From Advenella sp. FME57 (GTDB lineage Bacteria; Pseudomonadota; Gammaproteobacteria; Burkholderiales; Burkholderiaceae_B): a DNA stretch of 64,000 bases. Below, piece after piece: positions 44,817 to 54,736 of this stretch; the stretch's first letter is position 1, and every line of letters starts with the position of its first letter. Where the stretch lies: the NCBI RefSeq assembly GCF_014897675.1, contig NZ_JABUXU010000001.1, positions 496,001 to 560,000 of the forward strand, written 5' to 3'. Made by a program: the position numbers and the translations under genes. Below the pieces are notes generated by a model, which did not search any database, had not been told where the DNA came from, and saw nothing but the letters and a program-made list of their open reading frames with translations.

Positions 44817-45803
44817 ATGTTACACACTCTGAAAAATGCCCGCCTGTTCGGCCATATTGCACTCGCCTTCGCCTTATCCGCAGGCACCGCCATGGCTGCC
44901 GATTATCCTGATCATCCCGTCTCCATGATTATTCCGTTTACCGCGGGCGGTCCAACCGATAACGTCGCCCGTTCTCTAGGTGAAGCAATGCAAAAATCCC
45001 TTGGGCAAACGGTTGTGATCGAAAACAAGGCCGGCGCCGGCGGCACTATCGGTACAACGCAGGTCGCCAATGCCAAACCTGACGGTTACGACATCCTGCT
45101 CATGCACATCGGCTTTTCTACAGCGCCATCTTTGTACAAGCGACTCGGTTACGATCCCGAAAAAAGTTTCCGACCTGTTGGCCTGGTGGTCGACGTACCG
45201 ATGACACTAGTGGCCCGCGCCGACTTTCCGGCAAACAATATGAAAGAACTGATTGAGTATCTGAAAGCCAATCAGGACAAGGTCACCTTGGCCAATGCGG
45301 GTGTAGGGGCCGCCAGCCACCTTTGCGGCACCATGTTGATGGACGCCCTTGGCGTAAAACTGCTGACCGTGCCATATAAAGGCGCTGCTCCGGCAATGAA
45401 TGATCTGCTGGGCAAACAAGTTGATCTGCTATGCGACCAGACCACCAACACGACCCAGCATATCAAGGCCAAAACGGTCAAGGCTTATGCCATTACCAGC
45501 GAAAAACGCAATGCCCAGTTGCCCGATCTGCCAACCATGCAGGAAGAAGGCTTCAAGGATTTCAACGTTGGTATCTGGCACGGTATGTGGGTACCCGCCA
45601 AAACACCGGATGACATTGTTGCCAAATTGCAGTCTGCACTGAAAGACGGCTTGGCCAGCCCGAAATTCAAGGAACGCATGGATGCACTGGGCGCCACGAT
45701 CCTAACAGAACAGGCAACCCCAGAGGCGCTGGACGCCAAAGTGAAAGAGCAAATGCCCGTCTGGGCCGAGCTCTTCAAGAAAGCAGGCGTCAAGCCTCAA
45801 TAA
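44817..45803 (+). CDS. Bug/TctC family periplasmic solute receptor
   Basis: 328 residues. Signal peptide of ~27 residues (cleavage near GTAMA-ADYP), then the Bug fold: DHPVSMIIPFTAGGPTDNVAR at the start of the mature protein and GYDILLMH, TVPYKGAAPAMNDLL later, all standard. Bug receptors are very numerous in Alcaligenaceae and bind carboxylates or amino acids, some with TctAB permeases. No permease gene is adjacent, so this is an orphan receptor. AGGA precedes ATG 44817. Confidence 0.93.
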   Translation: MLHTLKNARLFGHIALAFALSAGTAMAADYPDHPVSMIIPFTAGGPTDNVARSLGEAMQKSLGQTVVIENKAGAGGTIGTTQVANAKPDGYDILLMHIGFSTAPSLYKRLGYDPEKSFRPVGLVVDVPMTLVARADFPANNMKELIEYLKANQDKVTLANAGVGAASHLCGTMLMDALGVKLLTVPYKGAAPAMNDLLGKQVDLLCDQTTNTTQHIKAKTVKAYAITSEKRNAQLPDLPTMQEEGFKDFNVGIWHGMWVPAKTPDDIVAKLQSALKDGLASPKFKERMDALGATILTEQATPEALDAKVKEQMPVWAELFKKAGVKPQ

Positions 45804-45873
45804 AGGTCCATGCAGGCTGGCCCGGCACACGCAACCGTCGCGTTGCGCTCAAGGCTAGTACGGTTGCACTGTA

Positions 45874-45930
45874 GAAGCGGGATCTGCCCCGCTTCCGACA
45901 AAGCCGGAGTCTGATCTCCGGCTTTTTTTA
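45874..45930 (+). terminator. Double-hairpin terminator after the Bug receptor
   Basis: GAAGCGGG (45874-45881) pairs with CCCGCTTC (45888-45895); five nt later AAGCCGGAG (45901-45909) pairs with CTCCGGCTT (45916-45924) and runs into seven T. Confidence 0.88.
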
Positions 45931-46059
45931 TCTACAACAGCGCTTGCGAACCGAGGTGCTCGCAATGACCTTCGTGGTAGCGCCAGGGTTCACTGCAAAA
46001 GCTGTTATAACCTCGTGCGATAAATGATCGGATCCAATCATGACCGCCGACAATAGCCG

Positions 46060-47757
46060 TCATGGCAGTCCGCTCACATCCAGGCTCTTCGGATACTGGA
46101 CGGAGAATTTCAAGAGTACTGTGCGCTCCTCTCCGGCCTCCAGAGCCAGCTTCTGCTCATAACGGCCATCACCCTTGAGCGCGATACCACTGCCGCTCGG
46201 TTCGAGCCGCTTGATATCAATTTTCTCATCGCCTGAGACCGGAAACCGGTCATGTAATATCAACTGAACGGGCTGCTTACGGTTATTACGAATGATGGTT
46301 TTGTACTCGTAAGTCAGGCGAGTACCGCTGCCGGTCAGGCCGGTGGACTCGGTAAACCGCTGCAGCGGCTCACGCTTGACCGAAATGGCCTGATCCGCGC
46401 CCATTGCCAGTTCCAGTTGCTCTTTGGGAAAAACGGTCTCCATGTCAGATGCCGCAATGAATTCATTATCAAAAAAGGCATTGACGTTACCAGCCAGCAA
46501 AGGAAAGTCTTTTTCGTTGTTTATTTTTACTGTGGCAAATACTGCGGGCGCTTCGGATGGAACGAGTTCATAGGACAGCTCGGCCGTTTCCGTCAAAGAG
46601 GCCAGTGGCACACGCTGTTGCTGACCGCCCGTTTTGACTGTCTGCTTGCCAGGCACCTCGAAGGTCGTGTTGGTTGCGCTGGTCTGGGCATTTGCCGGCA
46701 CATAGCTTGCCGCATCCGCCATCTCCATCGCCGGCGCTGCGCCGGCTGCTAATTCTGATTGACGGGCTCTCATTCGCGCGACCGGGGCCGGTACAGGCGG
46801 CGCTGCAACATCCACCCGCCACGGCTGCAACTGCGGCAATGAAACACCGGTTACCGGCTGCGCGGTAGATAGCGTAATGGCTACATTCGACCAGTCTTCG
46901 GAGGTATTCTGGCTGATCTGACCAAAGTAATTCAGGGAGAGTTTTCCTGTATTGGAGTCATATCGTGCATCATATACAGGCGACCAGGCAGCGCCGGCAA
47001 CCACATAACTCAGAACACTATTGATGGTCGCGGGCTCGGCAGCGCGCAGCGTCACCACAACTTTACGCGTTTCGTTGTCAGCGCTTTGAGTCAGTTGCTC
47101 TTTGCGTTGCGCCAGCACTTTGAGGCGGGCCAGCAACTGCTCCTTTTCCTGCATATGGCCACGCCGCGTTTGCATAGCCTTGACCAGGTGCTCACCGGTA
47201 AATGACATCAGGCCGACAAATGCATCCTGCGACAGCGGCGGAACGTCCCGGATCTGCACGCTGTGCCCGTTCTGGTAATTGCGGATGAAACTGATCTGGT
47301 TGTCGTCTACCTTGATCTGATCCTCCAGCCGGGCAATCTGCTGCTCCAGTGCATCAATCTGATCGGCCATTTCATTGACCCCGGCCGGTGCACTTGTTTG
47401 ACGGATATCCGGTGTGCTGGAAACACGCATAATCTGCACGCCAGCACCTGATGCATTGGCATTGAACTGCAGCGAATTTTCATCTACCTCAGCCGGGAGA
47501 TTGGCAAAGACCAATTCATGTTCGCCGGCCGAAATGTCCTGGCTTGCCACACGATATACCAGCGCGCGATCCGGGTATACCGTCACTTTTTCAATGCGAG
47601 ACTCGGCATCGAGTGTGTCGGCAAACGCGAGCGGCAAATACATCGTCAGCAGCAGCGTGCCGGCAACGATCTGCTTGCGCAGCTCGTAATCCGGACAGGC
47701 TGCGCGACCGGTGTTACGTTCACGTGGGCGGTTCCACTGAAAAGGTTGTTCGCTCAT
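46060..47757 (-). CDS. MuiA-like protein with DUF4140 and DUF4139 domains
   Basis: 565 residues. A ~20-residue basic N terminus precedes a hydrophobic stretch (about 28-46) that looks like a signal peptide or anchor. Residues ~52-150 are the DUF4140 domain (VTVYPDRALVYRVASQDISAGEHELVFANLP) with a coiled coil following (about 130-225, EQQIARLEDQI, QEKEQLLARLKVL); ~245-565 are DUF4139 beta structure (AAWSPVYDARY, VKINNEKDFPLLAGNVNAFFD). Related proteins are named mucoidy inhibitor A; the biochemical function is unknown. ATG 47757 has GGGAG on its strand. It follows a 24-codon barrel-like remnant. Confidence 0.85.
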   Translation of the reverse strand: MSEQPFQWNRPRERNTGRAACPDYELRKQIVAGTLLLTMYLPLAFADTLDAESRIEKVTVYPDRALVYRVASQDISAGEHELVFANLPAEVDENSLQFNANASGAGVQIMRVSSTPDIRQTSAPAGVNEMADQIDALEQQIARLEDQIKVDDNQISFIRNYQNGHSVQIRDVPPLSQDAFVGLMSFTGEHLVKAMQTRRGHMQEKEQLLARLKVLAQRKEQLTQSADNETRKVVVTLRAAEPATINSVLSYVVAGAAWSPVYDARYDSNTGKLSLNYFGQISQNTSEDWSNVAITLSTAQPVTGVSLPQLQPWRVDVAAPPVPAPVARMRARQSELAAGAAPAMEMADAASYVPANAQTSATNTTFEVPGKQTVKTGGQQQRVPLASLTETAELSYELVPSEAPAVFATVKINNEKDFPLLAGNVNAFFDNEFIAASDMETVFPKEQLELAMGADQAISVKREPLQRFTESTGLTGSGTRLTYEYKTIIRNNRKQPVQLILHDRFPVSGDEKIDIKRLEPSGSGIALKGDGRYEQKLALEAGEERTVLLKFSVQYPKSLDVSGLP

Positions 47758-48120
47758 AAATGCTCTCCCGAAGTCTTATTTGAAATAATAACCGAGGTTA
47801 ACGCCAATCGCGGTCAAGCCGCAGCCAAATCGCATATGTAATTGAGTCATCATCCCCTTGTGCCGCCGACGATAAGCAAGGTTTACAGGCTATTGCCAAT
47901 GCCGAATGTCGTGGCAGGGAAGACACCAGAGCGAGCGCCATTGAAGGCCCGGAGATTGGGAAGATCAGGAGAACGAGAAGTCGGAAGCCGAAGAATGGGC
48001 TATATGACGAGAGCAGGAAAGGAAGATAAGAAAACGTAGAGAATATGCACAAAAGGCAACGACGCATCATCATGAGGCTGGCGTGGCGATTTGATTGGCT
48101 TGATCGAAGCGCGCCAAGAT
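47758..48120. other. Intergenic region between MuiA-like and recO genes
   Basis: 363 bases. The right part is purine-rich on the + strand (about 47920-48040). Apart from the barrel-like remnant at 47776-47850 I see no gene. In many Burkholderiales pdxJ follows recO; it is not here. Confidence 0.4.
47776..47850 (-). pseudogene. Possible outer-membrane protein C-terminal remnant
   Basis: A 24-codon frame on the - strand ends ...LTAIGVNLGYYFK-stop, 18 nt before the MuiA-like start. Alternating hydrophobic residues and an aromatic end resemble the last strand of an outer-membrane barrel. The frame upstream is broken: the preceding stretch reads GDDDSITYA in a different frame. I read it as the tail of a decayed gene; it may be chance. 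Confidence 0.3.
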
Positions 48121-48708
48121 TTAATACTGTTTAAGCGACAACAATACGTTTCGCGTCATCAGCGGTTTTTTTTCGAGGTGTTCGTCAATGCGTTCGCGCA
48201 GCATGCGGCGCAAGCCAGGTTCGGCGGCAGGCTCGTCAAAGTCCGGACGGCCACCCGCAACGCCATAGCCGGTTTCCTGCAGCAAAGTCCATTCAAAACG
48301 TCGCAATGAGCCTGAAGCACGTTCGCCGATGGCAAGTTGCTGCAAAGCCTCACAGTAGGCATCAAACAACTGGGGATGCGCGTCTTCACCGGGCAGCATA
48401 CGAATCAACAGCTCATTCATATACCAGGCCGACATCAGGGATTTGCCGGTCAGGCCATGCAGGCCGGCCAGCTCGGCGCGGGTAAGTGTTTTGACCTCGC
48501 CCTGCCCCGACCAGGACACCAGCAATGGCTCGAATGCCGACAGGACCGGGCGCAGCACCGAATACGGCCGCTTGGCCCCTTTGGCGACCACAGTCACGAC
48601 ACCGTAATCGCGTGCAAACAGCCGGGCAATCAGTGAGGACTCGCTCCAGGCAGTGGCCTGCAACAGATAGGCACTGGCATCCTGTACTCGGCTGCCACGC
48701 TTACTCAT
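48121..48708 (-). CDS. recO: DNA repair protein RecO, short form
   Basis: 195 residues. N-terminal OB fold (about 8-80: DASAYLLQATAWSESSLIARLFARDYG, VAKGAKRPYS) followed by the helical domain (SAWYMNELLIRMLPGEDAHPQLFDAY). It is ~45 residues shorter than E. coli RecO; the gap lies after LQETGYG (about 150), where the segment with the zinc site or its counterpart normally sits, while the C-terminal helix KKPLMTRNVLLSL is intact. RecO loads RecA on SSB-covered DNA with RecR. ATG 48708 overlaps the era stop by 8 nt; last gene of the lepA-lepB-rnc-era-recO row. Confidence 0.88.
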   Translation of the reverse strand: MSKRGSRVQDASAYLLQATAWSESSLIARLFARDYGVVTVVAKGAKRPYSVLRPVLSAFEPLLVSWSGQGEVKTLTRAELAGLHGLTGKSLMSAWYMNELLIRMLPGEDAHPQLFDAYCEALQQLAIGERASGSLRRFEWTLLQETGYGVAGGRPDFDEPAAEPGLRRMLRERIDEHLEKKPLMTRNVLLSLKQY

Positions 48709-49630
48709 AGCCCAGATCGCGCAGGGCACTTTCCTTTTCCGACCAGCCTTTGCGCACTTTGATGTAAATTTCAAGAAATACCGGCTTATCCAGCAAGGCA
48801 GAAATATCCTGGCGGGCCTCAGTGGCGATGCGTTTCATATGGGTGCCTTTGGCGCCCAGCAAAATCGGCTTGTGGCTGTCGCGCTCCACCACTACACATG
48901 CGGCAATGCGCGCCGCATTCTCATCCTCGTCCCATTGCTCAATGACCACGGTACATGCGTAGGGCAACTCATCGCCTACCAGGCGGAAGATTTTCTCGCG
49001 AATCAGTTCAGCCGCGATAAACCGGATTGGCCTGTCAGTAAGCGCGTCTTCTTCAAACATGAACTCGCCTTCGGGCAGACGCTGTTCAATCTCGGCCAGC
49101 AAGGTATCGAGCTGCACGCCTTTGACTGAACTGACCGGCACCACGGCGTCGTAGGCGAACTTGCCCATGATACGACCGACGAAATCGAACAGGTCATTCT
49201 TGTTCTTGAGCGTATCGATTTTACTGACGGCCAGAATGCATTTTTTCGATACCGGCAACAAAGGCACAATCTGCTCGTCGCCGGCAGACCATTTGCCCGC
49301 CTCGACCACATGAACGATCACATCCACATCGCCCAGCGCCTGTGTGACAACCCGGTTCATCATGCGGTTCATCGTCCCGCCATGGCGGGTCTGAAAGCCT
49401 GGCGTGTCAACAAATACAAACTGGGTGTTGTCACGCGTGAGCACGCCATGAATCCGGTGCCGGGTGGTTTGCGCCTTGCGCGATACAATAGAGATCTTGC
49501 TGCCGATCAGCGCGTTGGTCAGCGTGGACTTGCCCACGTTGGGACGTCCGACGACCGCGACAAAGCCGGTTTTTGACGGGCTGCCTTGCGTACCGTCACC
49601 TTCGATTGGCGCAATAGGTTCCTGACTCAT
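48701..49630 (-). CDS. era: GTPase Era
   Basis: 309 residues. G1 GRPNVGKST (28-36), G3 DTPG, G4 SKID in the GTPase domain, and a C-terminal KH RNA-binding domain ([21 protein letters not shown]). Era binds the 3' end of 16S rRNA and checks small-subunit assembly. An ~20-residue N-terminal extension precedes the usual start. Its ATG overlaps the rnc stop by 4 nt, the conserved rnc-era coupling. Confidence 0.96.
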   Translation of the reverse strand: MSQEPIAPIEGDGTQGSPSKTGFVAVVGRPNVGKSTLTNALIGSKISIVSRKAQTTRHRIHGVLTRDNTQFVFVDTPGFQTRHGGTMNRMMNRVVTQALGDVDVIVHVVEAGKWSAGDEQIVPLLPVSKKCILAVSKIDTLKNKNDLFDFVGRIMGKFAYDAVVPVSSVKGVQLDTLLAEIEQRLPEGEFMFEEDALTDRPIRFIAAELIREKIFRLVGDELPYACTVVIEQWDEDENAARIAACVVVERDSHKPILLGAKGTHMKRIATEARQDISALLDKPVFLEIYIKVRKGWSEKESALRDLGYE

Positions 49631-50379
49631 TTTTTCTCCTGTTCGACCGCGACCGGCAAGGTCAGTTGCGCGACCTTGCGCACTCGCTTTTTGGCGCTGC
49701 CTTTGGGCAATACCTTTTCCAGGGCATCCAGCATTTTGCGCGCAGCGGCCTGTTCGGCTGCACGACGGCTGCTGCCGCTGGCCTGACTACGCATATCCAG
49801 CTCAGCAATAAAGCATTCGACCTCGAACTGCTGGTCATGAGCCGCACCACTGGTGGCGACAACGTTATACACAGGCAGAGCAAACTTGCGGCCCTGCAAC
49901 ACTTCCTGCAACAGGGTTTTGGCGTCTTTACCCAGGGTATTGAAGTCAACCGAGTCGAGCAACGGCGTATACAGCCCCTCAATCACTGCCTGCACCGATG
50001 GTACATCGCTGTCCAGATAGACCGCGGCAAAAATCGCCTCCAGTGCATCAGCCAGTATCGAAGGACGACGAAATCCCCCACTCTTGAGTTCGCCTTCGCC
50101 CAGCCGCAAAAATTGCGGCAGTTCAAGTCGGTGTGCAATATCGGCCAGGGTGGCCTGCTTAACCAGACTGGCACGGATCCGGGACAAATCCCCTTCATCC
50201 TCGCGCTGCAATCGATGAAACAGAATCGCCGCCACAGTGAAATTAAGGATGGAATCGCCCAGGAATTCGAACCGCTCATTGTGCGTCGCACTGTGGCTGC
50301 GATGCGTGAGCGCCTGAACCAGCAAGCGCTGGTCCTTGAATTGATACCCGAGCAGTCGTTCCAATCTTGAAAGGTTCAT
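49627..50379 (-). CDS. rnc: Ribonuclease III
   Basis: 250 residues. Catalytic signature [10 protein letters not shown] at 34-43 with acidic residues Glu38 and Asp42; second acidic cluster [16 protein letters not shown]-terminal double-stranded RNA-binding domain (about 153-225, [16 protein letters not shown]). It processes rRNA precursors and many mRNAs. ATG 50379 shares bases with the lepB stop (TGATG overlap), better than GTG 50382. A basic ~20-residue tail follows the RNA-binding domain. Confidence 0.96.
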   Translation of the reverse strand: MNLSRLERLLGYQFKDQRLLVQALTHRSHSATHNERFEFLGDSILNFTVAAILFHRLQREDEGDLSRIRASLVKQATLADIAHRLELPQFLRLGEGELKSGGFRRPSILADALEAIFAAVYLDSDVPSVQAVIEGLYTPLLDSVDFNTLGKDAKTLLQEVLQGRKFALPVYNVVATSGAAHDQQFEVECFIAELDMRSQASGSSRRAAEQAAARKMLDALEKVLPKGSAKKRVRKVAQLTLPVAVEQEKK

Positions 50380-51185
50380 CACTTAAAGGAACCAATGCGA
50401 CTCAGATCGCCAAAGTTCATCCATATGAAAAATGCCTTGCCCACGATATTGCGGTCAGGCACAAAGCCCCAGTATCGACTGTCCTCGCTGTTGTCCCGGT
50501 TATCACCCATCACAAAGTACTGGCCTTCGGGCACCTTGCAGCGAAAATCCGTGCCCTTATATTCGCAGTTTTCCCTGCCCGGGAACTTTGTCATACCAAG
50601 CAGCGCGCCCATGCCCGGCATATTCAGAATAGCGTGTTCATGTTCACCCAGCTTTTCTTCAAGCGCGTCTGGCGTGCCGCTTTGCTGTGATGGATTCACA
50701 TAAGGCCCAATACGGGTGATTGGCACGGTTTGCCCGTTGATGCTCAGGCGTTTGTTTTGATAGACTACCTCGTCGCCCGGTACACCAACTACCCGTTTGA
50801 TGAAATCCATATCGGGATTGACGGGATAGCGAAACACCATCACGTCGCCACGTTGCGGCGTATTGATCGACATAATTTTCTGATCGATGATGGGCAGGCG
50901 GATGCCATAAGTAAATTTGTTCACCAAAATCATGTCGCCGTTCTGCAGTGTCGGCAGCATGGATCCTGACGGAATCCGGAATGGCTCAAAGAGAAACGAA
51001 CGCAGGACAAAGACAAACAGGATGACAGGGAAAAAGCTCAGCGAGTACTCGATCCACCAGGGGCGGTGTGCCTGCTCGTCCTGGCCATACTCGGCCACAC
51101 GCCGCTTGCGAAAAACAAGGACATCCAGCAGCTTTACCAGGCCTGTGATCACCAGCAATACAAACAGGATCAATGCAAAATTCAT
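50379..51185 (-). CDS. lepB: Signal peptidase I
   Basis: 268 residues with two N-terminal membrane spans (about 3-24 and 47-65). Catalytic Ser75 in [10 protein letters not shown] and Lys130 in [12 protein letters not shown]; box [17 protein letters not shown] near the C terminus. It removes signal peptides from secreted proteins at the outer face of the inner membrane. It follows lepA by 11 nt and overlaps rnc by one base, so the order lepA-lepB-rnc-era-recO is one transcript. Confidence 0.97.
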   Translation of the reverse strand: MNFALILFVLLVITGLVKLLDVLVFRKRRVAEYGQDEQAHRPWWIEYSLSFFPVILFVFVLRSFLFEPFRIPSGSMLPTLQNGDMILVNKFTYGIRLPIIDQKIMSINTPQRGDVMVFRYPVNPDMDFIKRVVGVPGDEVVYQNKRLSINGQTVPITRIGPYVNPSQQSGTPDALEEKLGEHEHAILNMPGMGALLGMTKFPGRENCEYKGTDFRCKVPEGQYFVMGDNRDNSEDSRYWGFVPDRNIVGKAFFIWMNFGDLSRIGSFK

Positions 51186-51196
51186 CTTCTACTTCC

Positions 51197-52990
51197 TTAT
51201 TTATCTTCAACCTGGAGAATGGCCAGGAACGCTTCCTGTGGAATTTCCACACTGCCCACCTGTTTCATCCGCTTCTTGCCTGCTTTTTGTTTTTCCAGCA
51301 GTTTTTTCTTACGCGAAATATCTCCGCCATAACACTTGGCGAGCACGTTCTTGCGCAGCGCCTTCACGTTTTCACGTGCAATAATTTCCGCACCAATGGC
51401 CGCCTGAATCGCAACGTCGAACATCTGGCGCGGGATCAGGCCGCGCATTTTCGATACGACTTCGCGACCGCGATAGCGGGCATTGGCGCGGTGCACGATC
51501 ATGGACAAAGCATCGACCCGCTCATTATTGATTAGCAGATCGACCCGCACCACGTCGGCAGAACGATACTCCAGAAACTCGTAGTCCATGGACGCATAGC
51601 CGCGCGATACGGACTTGAGCCGGTCAAAGAAATCGAGCACGATTTCGGCCAACGGAATTTCATAAACCAGATGCACCTGACGGCCGTGATAGCTCATATT
51701 GATCTGGTTGCCGCGCTTGGCAATACACAATGTAATGACCGCACCGACATATTCCTGCGGCATGAACAGCGTCACCGAAACAACAGGCTCGCGGATGTCG
51801 GTAATCTGACCGACTTCGGGCATGCGGGACGGACTTTCGATGGTCAGTATTTCGCCATCGTTGCGTTCAACCTCATAGACCACCGTCGGCGCGGTGGTGA
51901 TGATGTCCATGTCGAACTCACGTTCAAGCCGTTCCTGCACGATTTCCATGTGCAACAGCCCCAGGAAGCCGCAGCGAAAGCCAAAGCCCAGCGCCTGCGA
52001 AACCTCGGGTTCGAACATGAGCGAGGAATCGTTCAGGCGCAATTTTTCAAGCGAGTCGCGCAACTGGTCATATTCGCTGCTTTCCACAGGATACAGGCCG
52101 GCAAACACCTGCGGCTTGACTTCCTTGAAACCCGGCAGCGGCGTGCTGGCCCGCTTGCCGGCAAGGGTAATGGTGTCGCCTACCTTGGCATCGGCCAATT
52201 CCTTGATACCGGCAATGACAAAGCCGACTTCGCCTGCTGAGAGCAACGCGCGTGGTTCTGATTTGGGGGCAAACACACCTAGCTGTTCACACAGGTGGGT
52301 TGCACCGGTTGCCATGAACAGAACCTTGTCCTTGGGCCGCAAGACCCCGTTCTTGATCCGCACCAGCATGACCACGCCGACGTAATTGTCGAACCAGGAA
52401 TCGATAATCAGGGCCTGCAAAGGTTCATCGACGTTACCGACCGGTGGTGGCACTTTGGCCACGATCATTTCCAGAATTTCGTCAATGCCCACGCCGGTCT
52501 TGGCACTGGCCTTGATGGCGTCGCTGGCGTCAATACCGATGACGTCTTCGATTTCCTGGCGTGCTTCTTCAGGCTCGGCCGATGGCAGATCCATTTTATT
52601 GAGCACCGGTATCACTTCAACACCCAGCTCGATGGCGGTATAACAGTTCGCGACGGTTTGCGCCTCTACCCCCTGGGTGGCATCCACCACCAGCAATGCG
52701 CCTTCACAGGCGGATAAAGACCGACTGACCTCATAGGAGAAGTCCACATGTCCCGGCGTATCGATCAGGTTCAGGTTGTAGATTTTGCCATCGCGCGCCT
52801 TGTAATGCAGTGCGGCGGTCTGGGCCTTGATCGTGATGCCCCGCTCCCGTTCGATATCCATGGAGTCGAGAACCTGCTTGGACATCTCGCGGTCTGCCAG
52901 TCCGCCGCAACGGTGAATAAGGCGGTCCGCGAGTGTGGATTTGCCGTGATCAATATGGGCAATAATCGAGAAATTACGTATATGTTGCAT
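51197..52990 (-). CDS. lepA: Elongation factor 4
   Basis: 597 residues. GTPase motifs AHIDHGKST (11-19), [21 protein letters not shown]-terminal LepA-specific domain ending with [26 protein letters not shown]. It acts on stalled ribosomes and in subunit biogenesis. The open frame extends 52 codons further up, but the family start is [10 protein letters not shown], at 52990; no clear RBS precedes it. Separated from mucD by a strong terminator, so it has its own promoter in 52991-53160. Confidence 0.97.
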   Translation of the reverse strand: MQHIRNFSIIAHIDHGKSTLADRLIHRCGGLADREMSKQVLDSMDIERERGITIKAQTAALHYKARDGKIYNLNLIDTPGHVDFSYEVSRSLSACEGALLVVDATQGVEAQTVANCYTAIELGVEVIPVLNKMDLPSAEPEEARQEIEDVIGIDASDAIKASAKTGVGIDEILEMIVAKVPPPVGNVDEPLQALIIDSWFDNYVGVVMLVRIKNGVLRPKDKVLFMATGATHLCEQLGVFAPKSEPRALLSAGEVGFVIAGIKELADAKVGDTITLAGKRASTPLPGFKEVKPQVFAGLYPVESSEYDQLRDSLEKLRLNDSSLMFEPEVSQALGFGFRCGFLGLLHMEIVQERLEREFDMDIITTAPTVVYEVERNDGEILTIESPSRMPEVGQITDIREPVVSVTLFMPQEYVGAVITLCIAKRGNQINMSYHGRQVHLVYEIPLAEIVLDFFDRLKSVSRGYASMDYEFLEYRSADVVRVDLLINNERVDALSMIVHRANARYRGREVVSKMRGLIPRQMFDVAIQAAIGAEIIARENVKALRKNVLAKCYGGDISRKKKLLEKQKAGKKRMKQVGSVEIPQEAFLAILQVEDK

Positions 52991-53160
52991 AAAAAGCGCA
53001 AAAGTGCAGTGCTGGCGCAGACTCGAAAGAGTACGCACGCCTGTTCCACCACAGTAAGGATGCCAGCGGCATCGGGAATGGTTTGGCTGCAGAGCCTGCA
53101 CCCGGACTGCGGTCGGGCTCGGACATGTCGCGAGCTGGCCTGTCACAGCGGTTCAGACTC

Positions 53161-53188
53161 AAAAAAAGGGGCGCATGAAGCGCCCCTT
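53161..53188 (-). terminator. Terminator of the sigma-E operon, after mucD
   Basis: On the - strand AAGGGGCGC (53188-53180) pairs with GCGCCCCTT (53174-53166) around a 5-nt loop and runs into seven T (complement of 53161-53167). It lies 24 nt past the mucD stop. Confidence 0.92.
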
Positions 53189-53211
53189 GGCCTGCATATC
53201 GTATTGTAGCC

Positions 53212-54717
53212 TTATTTTGCAGGTGTTACAGGTACCCACTGCGTTAAATTGTCACGCCGTACCAGCAGGGCCGCTGCCTTGCCTTTTTCAAGCTTGCCCA
53301 CGATTTCGCGGAAATGCTGAACATCCTTCACATCCTGGTTGTTCAGCGCAAGAATCACGTCACCCGGCTGGATGCTGGCTTCCAGCGCGGCACCCTTGAC
53401 GTCCTTGACCAGGACTCCGCCCCTGATGCGCATGCGGCTTTGCAGCGAAGACGGAACGGGTTCTACCACCAGGCCCAGGCGATCGGCACTGCCTGCATGC
53501 TCCTGGGGCTCGTTGCTATTTGCGGTGTCAGACGGCGAGCTTGGTATTTCCGCGATCCTGACCTTCAATGTCTCGTATTTACCACGGCGCCAGACTTCCA
53601 GCGAGGAGTCTGATTCGGGTTTGGTCTGTCCTACCAGGCGTGGCAGATCGGACCATTTTTTCACCTCTGAGCCATTGAACTTGGTGATGACATCGCCTGC
53701 CTGAACACCGGCCTTGTCAGCGGGGCCACCCTGCTCGACATTGCTGACCAGTGCGCCGGCGGCCTTGGGCAGGCCAATGGCCTTGGCAACCTCTTCGCTT
53801 ACTTCGCCAATCTGCACGCCAATACGACCACGGGTAACCTTGCCGGTGGTCTTCAGTTGCTCAACCACACGCATGGCTTCGTCGATCGGGATAGACAGGG
53901 AAATACCCATGAATCCACCACTTTGTGAGATGATCTGCGAGTTAATGCCCACCACTTCGCCGGACAAATTGATCAGCGGTCCACCGGAATTACCGGGGTT
54001 GACCGCAACATCGGTCTGGATAAACGGCAGGTATTCACCCGTATCACGGTTGATGGCGCTCACAATACCGGAAGTCACCGTGGAATCCAGTCCAAAGGGT
54101 GAACCAATAGCCAATACCCACTGCCCTTTTTTCAGCGTGTTGGAGTCGCCGATTTTCAGCAAGGGCAGGTTCTCTGCCTGAATCTTAATAAGCGCAATAT
54201 CGGTACGTTTGTCGGTACCGATCACTTTGGCCTGATATTCCCGGCCATCGTTCATGGTCACCGTGATTTTTGAGGCGCCATCGACCACGTGATTATTGGT
54301 CATGATGTAGCCGTCTTTGGAGATAATGAAGCCTGATCCCACGCCGCGCGGTACGCTGCGCTCTTCACCTTCGCCGCGAGGCGAGCGGTCCGATCGTGGG
54401 CCACGATCGCGCGGCGGCATGAAATCAGGGCCAAAGAAAAAGCGGAACAGATCCTCGGGGCTGTCGCCCGGGCCAAAGCCCTGTGTCGGACGCGACGATA
54501 TCTTTTCCATGGTGCGAATGTTGACCACGGCATTTTCGGTTGCCGCCACAATAGAGGTAAAGTCAGGCAGCGCAGTCACGGCGGTCGAGGTCGGCACGGG
54601 CGCCGCAGGCGCATTCTGCGCCATGCCGGTATACGGTAGCAACACAGTCGCACTGCCCAGTCCGATCATTGCCGCGACGATAGCGGTCTGTAGCGGTTTT
54701 TTGACCTTGTTATTCAT
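53212..54717 (-). CDS. mucD: Periplasmic serine protease Do-like (MucD/DegP)
   Basis: 501 residues. Signal peptide (hydrophobic 10-32, cleavage near MAQ-NAPA); trypsin-like domain with His143 (TNNHVV), Asp173 (RTDIALIK) and Ser244 (NPGNSGGP); two PDZ domains (about 285-370 and 400-495). A glycine/arginine/aspartate-rich stretch (about 80-120) stands in the LA-loop region. It degrades or refolds misfolded envelope proteins. Last gene of the rpoE-rseA-rseB-mucD operon, as in Pseudomonas algU-mucABD. Confidence 0.94.
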   Translation of the reverse strand: MNNKVKKPLQTAIVAAMIGLGSATVLLPYTGMAQNAPAAPVPTSTAVTALPDFTSIVAATENAVVNIRTMEKISSRPTQGFGPGDSPEDLFRFFFGPDFMPPRDRGPRSDRSPRGEGEERSVPRGVGSGFIISKDGYIMTNNHVVDGASKITVTMNDGREYQAKVIGTDKRTDIALIKIQAENLPLLKIGDSNTLKKGQWVLAIGSPFGLDSTVTSGIVSAINRDTGEYLPFIQTDVAVNPGNSGGPLINLSGEVVGINSQIISQSGGFMGISLSIPIDEAMRVVEQLKTTGKVTRGRIGVQIGEVSEEVAKAIGLPKAAGALVSNVEQGGPADKAGVQAGDVITKFNGSEVKKWSDLPRLVGQTKPESDSSLEVWRRGKYETLKVRIAEIPSSPSDTANSNEPQEHAGSADRLGLVVEPVPSSLQSRMRIRGGVLVKDVKGAALEASIQPGDVILALNNQDVKDVQHFREIVGKLEKGKAAALLVRRDNLTQWVPVTPAK

Positions 54718-54736
54718 GAGTAGCCCTTTTCAGTAT

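Noticed and set aside
48159-48389. Possible alternative continuation of RecO in another frame
   Set aside because: I considered a frameshift as the reason for the short RecO, but the annotated frame reaches a normal family C terminus, so a clean internal deletion fits better.
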